Assembly: GCF_964340395.1 (NCBI RefSeq)
Contig: NC_135552.1
Coordinates: forward strand, 9,283,494 to 9,347,493
Length of the DNA stretch: 64,000 bases
Direction: 5' to 3'
Source: Glandiceps talaboti
Taxonomy: Eukaryota; Hemichordata; Enteropneusta; Spengelidae
In this document: piece by piece, positions 31,619 through 44,800 of the stretch
Layout of the letters: every line of letters begins with the position of its first letter
Position numbering within the stretch: position 1 is the stretch's first letter
The notes under the pieces: model-generated
What the model was told of the DNA's origin: nothing
Seen by the model: only the letters and a program-made list of their open reading frames with translations
The model's database searches: none
Made by a program: the position numbers and the translations under genes

Positions 31619-32039
31619 TGTACTCAGCACAAAACCAGCTATGGAAGCTGATTTAAGGTTGTCATAATGAAAGAATGGAGACAAATAAATACATGACAAG
31701 ACATAAGTAAAATTAAAAAAAGAAAAACAGTAGGCCTGCAACATAATCATAACCGCCCCCCCCCCCCATCCCCAATATTTAAATTACTACTCAGTGATGT
31801 CCCCATGTCGCGTAACTTCAGTCGATGTTTCTGCTATAAACTTTTTTTTAAATTCTTTTCTATAATGCAATGCCCACCTCGCCCTAGCTACTACGCATGA
31901 ACAGCTCTTTGTTTTCGTCTTCATTATTTCCGGGAAGGTCTTAGTCACATGCATAGCCCGGGTAGAACATTTTACGGCAAGTTAGGGGGTCAAAATCCAT
32001 ATGCACGAACATACACGAACCGCGAACGTAGGCATCGAA
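29755..32039. other. Intergenic region between cytidine deaminase and SOAT
   Basis: No gene was recognised. Contains the CDA 3' UTR (AATAAA at 29839), a dispersed repeat near 30670-30860 related to 38770-38960, the (TTTA)n array at 31535-31619, and a more CpG-rich stretch at about 31850-32040 that is the likely SOAT promoter region. Confidence 0.6.
31535..31619. repeat. (TTTA)n microsatellite
   Basis: About 21 TTTA units in a row. Confidence 0.95.
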
Positions 32040-35000
32040 ATGGCGAGCCAGACATCTAACGGTACAATTCACGAAAGGCAGCGTTATTCTTACATAAATG
32101 GTAAGGAAATATCTTGTTTTTGGTACAGACAGGTTAGAATATTTCTTCTTATTTCAATTTAGGTGTTTTTAGTGAGACTGTTAGGCAAGGAAGTCATACA
32201 ATCGAAAATCGTCAACAACCATCACAATTCAGTGATTCACAGAACCCGAATTACTATGAATGAATGGAAATCGTACTGTGCACAGTCACGTGTAAGCTAA
32301 AATAATGACAATAGAAGATATTTACGAGTATTCACAAAATACCTTCACCGGTGTCGGTATTTTGTTGTCGGTATTTAATTATTCGTTAATACATAATAAC
32401 ATCATTATGCTAACCCTATGACAATGGAGCTCCCGGAGAAGGGGAAGCTCACAAATGACTGTGAAACATGCATAACTTTACTATTGTAATTTGTATTGAT
32501 ATTATAACGTTGCATAATATATAGATGTATGGGGTTTATTTTGTGAGAAATGTCCCCGTTCCAAAGCAATTTTATTCTAAAAATGTATATTATGTGTATG
32601 ATTCGTTTTCACTCCGTAAAATTTCACGATAAACGCACATTAATATCGCCCAATATCGGCGTCATCGTCACTCACCGGCTCAGTGAAAGTATCACAAACT
32701 AACATATGTGTGACGTATGTGGGGCAACAAACTTTCTATTTAAATGTGAACTCACACGAACTCTGAAGGATACCTTGAGAAGGATAGCGTAGGAGCAAAC
32801 GCCAACGTACTTTCTTTGACGGCTAACCGTCTATGTGATCCGAGAGTTAATTCGGAAGATTTTTCAAGGTACAGTATGGCACGTCATCACCCATGAATCA
32901 CCAGCTTTACTCTGTAATATGTAATGTCCACAATATCAGATATTATGTGTATTAATATTGTTTTTAAGAATTCCATGTGCCGTTCTACAGTTTGTCATAT
33001 GTCAGAACATCGTACTAATACGCGAGTCATAGATTCTAGAGGTAGAATAAACCATAATGCTAGTATCACTACAACAAATAGGCAGTGAAACTGAAATCTC
33101 CAATCTGAAATGAAACTTAGTCTGTGTCTATATATCAAGATGAGCTCCATCTTCACTGTTCATTGTCTCGTATTTATGAATACATATATTGTCATATGAT
33201 ACTGTTTTTGCTAGTCTTCTTAAAGTACAGTCCCTTGGCCATGTTGTAATACCAGTACTAATCCTGCTTGCCATGCTTGCAGACGGTGCATACCTAAGGG
33301 ACGACTTTCTCCCTAAGCAAGCAGGACTGTACCAGTACCGACAGTCGACAGTCGTTGTTAGTTGTATCATAGCTATATCATATATGTCCATGGTATTTGA
33401 CAATGGCATGCATTGTGGGTTTAGAATGTGGAAGTATTATAGCAAGTAAGTTATTTAACACAAAAACGTTCCTTTGAAGTGACAGACATCGACATGTCCT
33501 AACTGAGTACTTGGCAAGGGACTATTAATAACCCTTTTCATATATGTGAAGAGGCTATTTCCTTCCACATTGTTTATGTCCTTGAGTCTGGGCATTATTG
33601 GGCTTGGCAATTTTATTTTTGTATGCACTCCTGCTGTTAACACTTGAAATTTATGCTGGCTTGGAGAACTCCAACAAATCTCTGTTCCTCTCTGCTGTGG
33701 TTCTTCCATATCAAAAACCTATCAAAAACCCAGAGAATAAAAAAAAAAATTAAAATCACCAGATCCTTGCTAAAGTCCTTGATAAATATAGAAAAATACT
33801 TTTTCACGAAATTCAACCTACATGTTGTGGAGTCTGTTATTTCTTGTGTAACAACTAATGTTCACTCAAGCTGCAAAATGGACGACTTCAAATCGATTAA
33901 TTCAATATTGTACATGCTCTCAACCTCCATTAACACTGTAGTCAAGTTACTGGTGTTGTGACTGGAGAATGACTTTTTTCAAAATAGTCCATCAATAAAT
34001 ATAATGATAGTACCTGAGGTAGAAAATAGGTATAAATATCATTCCTGAGATGTAGAGGAATTAAAGCAAATGAACGTAGAAGTTCAGTATTCCAGATACA
34101 TGTACGATGTAGTGCATACAAATGTATATGTCTGATTTAGCCCAGCAACTCACTAGACTATCTCATACTGTGGTTTTACTATATCTAGCTATCCAAAACA
34201 ACATTGTGGTTTTGATCGTTGTAGATAGTAAGGGCATAATAAGTGTCTCGGTGAGCAACTGATTTAAAGTCAGAATATATTCAAAACCACCATTTATCTG
34301 CAAAAGAAAAATATACAAGAGAATTTAAGCTGTTACTTTAAAATGAAAGAAAATCAAAACAAATTGCCATACATGTATTTATGATAGTCCAACCATAGAC
34401 CCTTGGTGGAAGGTCTATGGTCCAACTGACCATACAACAATGGTGTGACTCATGAATCGGATATCGTCCAAAGTGGTGGTCATTTTCATTATACTATTGT
34501 ATTTTACTGTCTTTTATTACTTTGTTATTTCCAAACTCTGCCACTTGTGCCATTTATCACATAATACTGTGATGCAATTCTCAATGCATACATTGTATGT
34601 TGATTCAAAAAGATATGCAAATAATTAAGTCCAGTATTACTGTACTTTTTCGACATTTTTATGAGCATTTCTGTCCCACGAGATGAGTACATTTAGTTCT
34701 GCATGTACTAGCCTTCATAAACAATTCAATCTCTTATTACATCGACAACACGCAATAGTTGATAGTTGAAATAGGGGATAACGTTTTTTTTCTTCTCATT
34801 TTAAATATAAGGCCTAATAAAAGAAATTGTGTGGTTCCGATTACGCTCAATTTTAGAATAGGTGGGGTAGGTAGATTTTTTATTTTATTTTATTAATATT
34901 ATATATTTTTTGTCTGTGTGAGTGTCTAGTTCAGGTTTTCCATTGTTTTCCAAATGGTCTCTGTGTAATGTCCAGCCATTACAGATTTGAAGAACTGTTT

Positions 35001-38000
35001 TATATTGTCTTTTTAAGTTGATGGTAGTTTCCGCATCCACTATTTCACGTGAGACTTCACAATATTTGTGATTTTATAATTTTTTTCTCAAATATGTAAA
35101 AAAAAAAAGAAAAAGTTTAGGGTTGGCAGTTAAGAGCTAGGTGTGGCTGGGTACCCGAAACCAAACAATTATTTTTTTAAACCTAAAGGGAACATTTCTG
35201 TAAATGAATGGATTTTTTTTTTACTTCCCACAGACTGTGTTTGTCTGGCTGTGTAGATTACATGACAAGCTCACATTTAAAAAAAATAAATATATATATA
35301 TATATATCTTTGTGAAGTGTGCCCTTTCATAAAAGACCAAAATTTCTGATGATCAAAATAAATAAAGAATGGATTTTCTTGTTAGTCAGAAGGAAGAAAT
35401 TACTGAGCGCCAGTGGTGTGTCAAATGTTGTAGATTTACAACAAGTAAACTGACCTACTGACCTAGTGAGGCTAGTCAAGTCAGGTCAACTGGGGTTCTG
35501 TAACTAACAAAATATCCTAAATTGCCATTGCTGATGACCTGTATTGAAGTGTTTACATTTTGTAGATATACCCTAAAATAGAACAAAAACAGTGAATGAT
35601 TTGCAAAATTATAGGTCTAAATTTAGTTTGAGACTTGCTATCTGGCTTGACTGTTTACAGTGTGTCAAATGGTCAAAATCACTGAGCTTGTGTAAATCCA
35701 TGCTCTCCAGTTCTCTTGTTGAGTCATCGTCATATAGTTACCATGGAACTATTTTGTTAAAAACAAGCATTATATTTGAATTATTAATCCAAGCAAAGCA
35801 CAGTGCAGTTGTCTGCATCAAAACTATATTGAATTTTCAGTTTTGTATTAACCCCTCTATGTTAATTATTTGATATAGTCCAAGCATTTTAATCAACCAA
35901 TCTGAAGGCCATGATAACAGATATAGACTTGTATGCTCTAAATATTAGCCATTCAGTGACCTCAACTTTCTGACCTTGAACATAAAATGTACAAAGGTCA
36001 TTTAGTGTGAAACCTTGACTCAACACTGAAAGGCATGCAGCTGATGTTTATTTGAATCTGAGCCTTGAACTTGTAATGCTAGTCCTTCATTCAAGTTCAT
36101 TGATGCTAAACCAGAAACTGACAGTTTGAACCTCATTCGTCATTTCAAATATGCCAAATTTGACATTTAATTTATGATAATACTAGAGGTGTAATCCTTC
36201 TTGGCACAAAATTAAGACATCTGAGGTTGTTAACTTAGCATGCAATCACAAAGGATTGAGAGTAATTAATTTATGTTGTCTGTTTTTAATATAAAATTTG
36301 ATTATCCTGGTTTTGCAGTAAGTGTTATCCCAAATTGTAAATTACACGAATTCTTTGATATTGATTCATAAAAATCCGTACATGACGGAACCCAAAGTAG
36401 AACACAATGCACAGATGAGGTCCTAATAGTAATTAAGCTAGTGTATATTTATATTTAGTCTATAGGCTATGTATGGCTTTGAATCTAAAGATCTCCTGCT
36501 TCGTGATATTATTCAGGGATCTTCAGATTCAAAAAACAATGGATGGCCTCTAAACTAGATGAACAACACTGGTTTTCTGGGGAGGGGGGGGGGGGCACTT
36601 CGGTTTCCTCTTGCACTAATACTTAACCTTCCTCCTCTTATTAGGCAATGCCTGTTCGGTGGTAAATAAATAAATAAATAAAAATAAATAAATGCAGGTC
36701 CTAAGCTAATGTATTTAAATTAAAGTGCTGACAAGACATTAGTGTTTTCATAGTTTTCTGCCAGGCAAGTATCTTTATACCCAATAATCCTAATCTGACA
36801 TGGTATGGTGCCTTAAATTTGAAGTGACTCCAGACTACTTTACCTTTTTATAATTGAATTGAATTACCAATCTTGCACAAGACTGATGTGTACATATTAC
36901 CACTAAGAAAAATTCCTGTTGTTAGCGTTGTATTGATTCCAGGTGAAAGAACAGGACGTTAAAAAAATCCACCATTCTGTCTGATAATTCTTATGAATGT
37001 GTTGATATCTCACAACATGCTGTGATTGTAGGGTGTGTATACTTGTTGTTGTATGGACTCAAGGCTAGATTGCAGCTAGTCTGGATGCCAACATGGTCTC
37101 TAAGTCTAATTGAGGTGTAAATGATAACGATACTGTATAGGGACTAGACTAGATTGTAGCCTGTAGACTAGATGCACTTCAGTAGTCACATGTATGTCAC
37201 ATGTACCATGGCATATGGGGTTGTGGTTAAATTTAAGTCGCAAAAGTGATGTAAAGAGCATGCTATAGGTTTTACTTTTAGAGTCCAGGTAACTAACAGA
37301 GTTAGGAACCCTCAGGGTGTTATCATGTAATATTTCAATACACTACTTTGAAGTTTGTATAACACTATATTCAAAAAGTTTAGTGAGGGTTAAAGAGTGG
37401 GAAAATGACCCTGGAGCTTAGGTAGATTTTACCTACTAAAAGTATGTACATATATACTGGTGTAACAGAAATACACATCTTCATATACATATTGTGGTAC
37501 TGCCCGTAATAAAAAAAAAAACCATCACTTCTCATGGAATCAAAGGTCAAAATGTGGTCATAACAGCATGGAAGGAAGGCTTGAAAACAGCCAAAATTCC
37601 CCTACCATGTGCATTATGGTTGGACACATCGCGGTGCCAGAATATTCACTTTCATACCAGAACATAGTATATTCATGGAATGCTAGAAAGTATTAATTGT
37701 TGTCTTCTAACATTAAAAATGAACACATGTTGGTACTGTATGTGAGAATCCCCAGTCAGTGATGTAAACCAACCAATACAAGTCATGTGACAAAGTGACT
37801 TTTGGAATTCTTGGTAACGTCAGTATACATACATATTAATTTGTACATTGCCTGTCAAGACATTCATTGAACCCCCAAAAGGCCACCTACATGTATATCC
37901 ACTGTGCAGCCATACACTAAGTTATTACTAACTATAACTGTTCACTATTTTCTGTTCATTTTTACCTTTTGAAAAATACACCAAACCTTTTATTCATTCA

Positions 38001-41000
38001 TTCTGATTAGTAGATTAACTACATGTATGTTAGTTGTGTACATTGGCTTGATGCCCATATGTAAACAATCTTGGAAGAGATATGGATCAATCATTCCATT
38101 CATTTGTCAACAAATTGCTAATTGTGGAATGCTAAATTAAATAGAGTTTGATCACTTGGCAGTCACACATGCATTTGTGCAGTGACAAAATTATGTACCT
38201 GTTAAAAGTAAAATTGTAAAAATATGAAAAAATTCGCTCCCAATACAGGGACTGGCTTTTAATCCTAGCTGTTTTTCTCAACTTGTAGACTTACATGTAC
38301 AAGTAGATAACCCTTGGTAGAAAGAGGATTGCATTTGACTTGTATCTATTTGAGTAAAGTACATTTTCACAATATATTTAGAAAATATAATTCACTAATC
38401 ATATACACATGTAATTAGAAGGAATTGATCCCTTTACTGATTGCATACACTTCCTCTTCAACTTCAGACTGACGATGGAGGATTTATAACCACGGAAATG
38501 AACTATTAAATTTCCAAATTTTGGAAAATATATTGTAGTCATCTAAGTACAGGTCAATCCCTTCAATATAAAGTGATGACACATTTTTCTGCAGTCTCAG
38601 AAAATGAAACATATATTTCATGAAATTATGTCATCAGTGAACTTTTGAATGTGCTCAATGTGTTTCGTGTTTTAGGATTATTGTTCATGTTTCATCTACT
38701 CTTACATGTAATGTACATTGGCTGTAACTGGGAGTACAGGGGTGTTATTTTCAAACAGTTAATAATATAGTAAATCATGTTGTTAAAATACCAATAATTA
38801 AGACATTGTGCATGCTAATCAGAGGATAATTTTATTTATCTATAAGTAGTACAGGTTGAATTATGATTGCATTGGGTCGCTGACACAGACCTAAAAAGAA
38901 ATTGGATTTTTTGTGTCATATTGTGTGTACAGCTTGACAAATACATTTACGTATAAGGTGATTCATTTCAGTGTAGGGTACAATACTATTGAGCTTTTCG
39001 ATATTACCATGTGGTGATACTTTTAGGATTATACTGTCAAGAGAAACACAAATATTTGTTTTGATGGCCATGGTTATAATATTGCCACAAGATAGTTGAA
39101 AATTGCACTTGTATATAAAGAGAAATACAACTCTTTGTTTTGATGGCCATGGTTGATATTACATTTACCCACAGGGTGATACTGTTAGGATCATTCCTTT
39201 TAAGAGAAACACAGATATTACTTTTGTTGGCCTTGGGTGATATTATCACAGGATGTTAGTTGTAAGATTGCACCAGTAAGAGAAACACAGATATTGTTTT
39301 GATGGCCATGGGTGATAAGATTGTACCTGTAAGAGATACACAAATATTTGTTATGATGGCCTTAGTCGATATTATCACAGGATGATAATTTAAGATTGCA
39401 CCTGTAAGAGAAGCATACATTGTGTATTTTATGGTCATACATGTAGCTAGCATTTATATTGCCACATGGTCATGATTTTTTGCTTAGACCTATAGTATGA
39501 AACAGAAGTCTTTGTCATGATGGCCATGTGTACATTTGTATTGTTGTATGCTAAATGTATACAGGATTATAGTTTTGGCATGTACTTTTATCCAGAAACA
39601 TAGACATTTGTTTTGATTACCACATTTAATATTACCTTACCATTTAGGATCATGTTCAATGACTTGTACCTGTTAGTAGAAACATAAATATTTATTTATA
39701 TGGCCGTGGTTGATGTTACCACAGGACATATAAATATTTGGCTTGTGCCTGTCAGTTTGTGTAACTAGAAACAAAAGTTTTATTCTATGACAAGGTAATA
39801 TCAAGGAGCATGCATGTAGTTAGTTTTTGGTTTGTCTTGGGAAGGAGAAACATCGCTACCTGTTTTAATGTTTACAGTTGATGTTGCCACAGGAGCAAAG
39901 CTTTTTGCTAAGATCAGACTTGTGAGTAGCAAATATGTCTGATGACTGTGGTTGATATTGGCAAGTAAACTGTAACCAGAAACATAAATATTTATTTTAA
40001 TGGCCATGGCTAATGTTGTCATGGAATCAATATTGTTGCTTGGACTTGCAAGTAGAAATGTAAATATATGGTTGGATGATTGTCAGGCTGTGATTACCAG
40101 GTAGGGTGTGACTGAAAACATAAATATTAATTTTTCAGGCCATGGTTGATATTTAACACAGCCACTCACAAGTTCTGATTTGTTGCTTGGGAAAATGGTC
40201 TGATGTTTTCAATTGTTTGCAATCTAATTGAACTGATAAAACAAAGTACTATTTATTTCAGAATGTCAAAACCTCAAACAGGACGTCCCAAGTACAAATT
40301 TGATTCTGTAGGATGTTTTGGCCGAGCTCACATCATGAACATTCTCAATGTGGAAATTTTACATGTTAATATATATATTTCTCATTTGTGAATTCATACC
40401 TTATAAATTAATTTTATTTTTAAGGAAATTTTTGGAAAATTTTAGTTTTGTGAAGACTTGCACACTGTCATCATCAGAGTCATAGTAAACAGCAGTTTGA
40501 TATCAGATAAATTAATTGCTAACAACCCTTTAGTTTTGATTTCCTTTAAGAGCAAATTGTTGATTTAAAATGTCTCTCCAAAAAATATGTTTCAAGTGTA
40601 CATTAATTTTGTATATGATATATTATTTTAGTGGTATTAAATCACAGATTGTACATATAAGCTGTACAGACCTTTGTTTGTTTTACAGTACATATGTATT
40701 TTGCAGTACATATATGTATATGTTACATTTTTAGATATGTTCATCATATTTTATTATGAAATATATGATCATAACTCATTTTAAAAAGATATTGCTGTGG
40801 TGTAAAAAAAGGAGAAAAAGTACTGGTTCCAGTCCTATTAAGTATTATACATGTAGAAGTTTAGTATCAGCATGATCAGGCAGTTCTGTGTAATGCGAAT
40901 GGAATAGTCCATCTACCCTTCCTTCCCTATTTGGCATAGTGGACAATCCATCAATGTCACTCCCCAATTGTAAAATGGATTGTCCCATCACAATAAAGCT

Positions 41001-41792
41001 TGTATGCGGTTTCCTTATCAAACCAAATATTCTACTATATTGGTGAATCGGTAATACATATACATATATGATGCTGATGATGACAACGATGGTGTCTTCA
41101 CATCCTGCACATCATTACTAGGTGTGGTTTGGTACAGGTGTATGTACGTAGATACGGGAGACAGTCAATACCAGTGTCAAAGGTCACAGTCTCCTTCTGT
41201 ATATTGTATTATTTACAACTATGGTTGGTGGCATGATATAGTAGTGTTTGGATAGATAAAATATAGAGAGGAATTATGAAGAAGAGACAAAACTGGAACC
41301 GCCGCAGTCGTTTTACAGGTTTTGTACCATTTGTACAGTTTTGACATTCATTGTTTGTTTATAAAATGGGATTTTGTACCCGGTTATTTCAAGGTTTTAG
41401 AATGTCATTATTTCAATAGTTCTCACATCTCATATGTCATACATGTATATAGTTTGCATGTAGTTAATGTTGTAATGTAGATTTTTGTCAAAATATTTCA
41501 GTTTAGGTTTAAAATTTGGTATGATAATATAATGGTATTAGATTGAATTTAATATTTTATGTTAATTTGTATTTTCGTTTTATGGTTAATGTTATGTTAA
41601 TCAATTTTTTTTTCTTTTTTCATCAATAATTCACAGGTGTTTCAAATTCTTTAGGACTAGCCACCAGAATGAACAATACCCATCTTCAACAAATCAGAGA
41701 AAAGGCACAGGTAAGACATTCATTATTTCATCTAATATGAGGGAGGGTTATATACAAAATGTTATTTGTAAAGTTATCAATCAATCAATCAG

Positions 41793-41828
<36 letters not shown>

Positions 41829-44800
41829 CTTCTATAGTGCTGAATTCCAGAGCAATGTTCTGTTCAGTAGCGCTGACTGGCTAAAGCACACTGCAGGCTT
41901 TGGTGAACAAATAAGTCTTTAGTTTTGTTTTGAAACAACCCAGGCTGGAGGCTTGGCGAATGTCAAGTGGCAAAGAGTTCTATAGTTTGGGGGCAGCATA
42001 TGAGAATGAACGACTTCCATAGGTGATTTGTCTATAATTTGTTGTTGCAAGCAGATTCTTGTTTGTAGAATGTAGAGTGCGACTCAGTGTGTATGGCTGG
42101 AGAAGATCTCAAATGTATTCTGGAGTTAAGTCATGAAGAGCTTTACATATTTTATAAAATTTTGTTATCAATCCTAAGATGAACACATAACTAATGCAAA
42201 ATTAAGTTATGTTGGTTTACTCAAGAATGTGTACATTATAAGACTATCTAGTGTCAATTTACTAAAACTGTATAGATAACAATTGTGTTATGTACAATGT
42301 ACACATACATGTATGACACCCCCCCCCCCCCCCACACCCCACCCATCACCACTACAATGTAGCTGCACCCTGCATTCTCAGTACCAATATAGGAACAAGT
42401 GGGTTTCCATCAAATGCTTCTAATGATAAAGTATCATTTAAATGTCTACGTTGGTTTAGGATTAACATTCTGATGAGATAAACAGTAGAAAAGGAAGGTC
42501 TAGAAAAAAAGAGTGGTTCATGTAATCTCTGAGGGTCAACTGATAAACTAGCAGTAAAACAAGAACCAACCTGGGATTGAATTCTTGGCCTTTAAAGCTT
42601 AGTTCAAATTAGGATTAAAATTAAGAAGTGGACACCAGTTGTCTGGTAGAGCTGTATTAAATATTGCTCCTTAACTAACATATGATCTTATTTGATCTGT
42701 ATGACTCAACTTATGTACAGTGCTAAAGATAGCAGTAATCCAAGACTGTGGGACCCAAACATCTAGATTTAATCAGTCAATAAGATTATATTGAGTGTTT
42801 TTCTTTAGAAAATATTGATGAAACATTTGTTTTGAAAAGTGCCAAAACTTTTTAAAAATTAACTTTAGTTTTTTACCACTTAGTATGTGTTCAGGTTTGG
42901 CACTGGTATTGCATTGATACAATGGAAATTACCAATTTATAAATTATGAAATGTTCCTATCCATACATGACTGTCAACCTAAAATCGTAATTCTATTATG
43001 TTTTTTCTGACTGATACAATGGAAATTATCAATTGTACAATTTATTGCGACAAAAATTTGATGTCTATAGAAATACCCTTTGATCAAGTTTTAAAGTCTG
43101 TTATTGTTAGAATCAAGATATTAAAAGGACAGTCAGAAAAAATGTAATACAATTAAGATTTTAGGTTGACAGTCGTGTATGGATAATAACATTTTGTATT
43201 TTATAAATCAGAACCTTGGAAAAATGATAAAAATTATCAATTACTAGTCATTATATTGTACTTGACTAGACAGGTGTTTTCAGATGACTAAGCAATTGAC
43301 CATTTTTCATGGTTCTTTTTGCTATACAGCCTGCACAATTATGTTTATTTTAACCAATTCTTACTTTTAAATTTTATTATAAACATTTGATTATTATTTG
43401 ATTTGATTTTTTTTAAAAATGAGTAAGAAAGCTTGTAAGGTTGTATTAGTTGTTGTAAAAGTTTGTGTTAAATGGTAGTACACAAACCTGCTGTAAAAAA
43501 ATCTGCTGTAAAGTTACAACTGCTTTGATCTGTAATGTGAAGTAGTAAATTTTTATGTTAAACTTTTCTTGAAAGTATATTCTTGCAGTATCCTAAGTGT
43601 TTGTTGAAATTGTATGGTAACTTTTTTTGTAGACAGCTTTCTCTTGTTTAATTACAGAGTCTCCAGATTTGAATTGTTCTGGTAATTTTTTTATAGAGAT
43701 GTTTTTTGTCTGATTGCAGAGTCTCCGGAGTGAGCTTGTTGAACATTTAGATGCTCAGTTGGAAGACATTTTTACTAACTTTATTGATGAAGTGGACGGC
43801 AATAAATCTGGACGATCAACTCCAATACTAGAGGAACCGGAGAGAAAGAGAAGGTAAGGTAATCAGCTGTGTGTGAAATGAGAGATGTGAAGTCAGACTG
43901 GCCAGCTTAGAATCTGCAGGTTGAAGGCTCAAGCCTTACATTGGCACTTTGTTTTTGAACAGCTAAAGTCTTTGGGCAAGATTTGAACCACGATTGTACC
44001 TCAGTCAACCCAGCTGTATAATTGGGGACCTGGTAGGATAGGGGTTGCAATGTGAGTGCTTTATAAAATCCTATGTGCTTATAGAGGCTGCACTGGATTG
44101 TATGCCCCCATGGCATTAGGGAAGTATAGAGGGCTGTTGTGTCATTATAGGTCCATGCCAGGGGTATTAATTGTAAATTGCTTTGGGCACAGTGTGGGGA
44201 AGTGCTGTAAAAAACTAAAATTATTATGTGTACACATGCAAAGACTTTCTCTCTTCACTGCATTTCAGAGAATTGTTTGTTTTTCACTAAAACAGGCCAG
44301 AAAAGTACAGATAAAGAGTTCAAAGTAACTTCCCTTAACTTCTAGATAATTTCATGAAAAAAAAGAGATTATTAATAGTGATTTTTAAAAAGCTTTAATT
44401 TTGTTTATATTTTCTTCCTCAAAGGAAAAATGGTGACTTACCAGACAAAACCTTTATTGCCAGACGGTCTGTCCTAACGTAAGTACTGTATATAATCTCT
44501 ACACTTGACATACATGTCTATACAATGAACTGATCACAACATCACACCACCTCACTCTTATTAGCATGTGGCATAATTCTGTTATCCAGTGTGGATCAAA
44601 ATACAAAGAATCTGTATAAAGTTCATCCCCCAATTGATCACCCCACTTTAAAGGCCCAGTTTGGATAAGGGTTCAAATTTAGGTGTGTGAAACAGTTGCG
44701 TGACAGAAACATTCTAAAAAAAATATATAGCGCCACTGATAAGATAACACTGATGTCAAAACCAGGAATTGAAACCCTGGCCTTTAAAGGCTCCGTGCTA

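Larger units (their letters stand above)
32101..41636 (+). other. SOAT intron 1 (9.5 kb)
   Basis: Large first intron, donor gtaagg and acceptor ttcacag. Besides the exon-like ORF at 33216-33449, it holds a reverse-strand open frame at 33455-33709 with no recognised family, a 29-bp hairpin at 34393-34421 (CCATAGACC / GGTCTATGG), a G run near 36583, and the diverged minisatellite at 38990-40160. Confidence 0.75.

Noticed and set aside
41778-41822. (ATCA)n taken first as an ordinary microsatellite
   Set aside because: It is the tail of the reverse-oriented LINE at 41765-42180 and is reported there.
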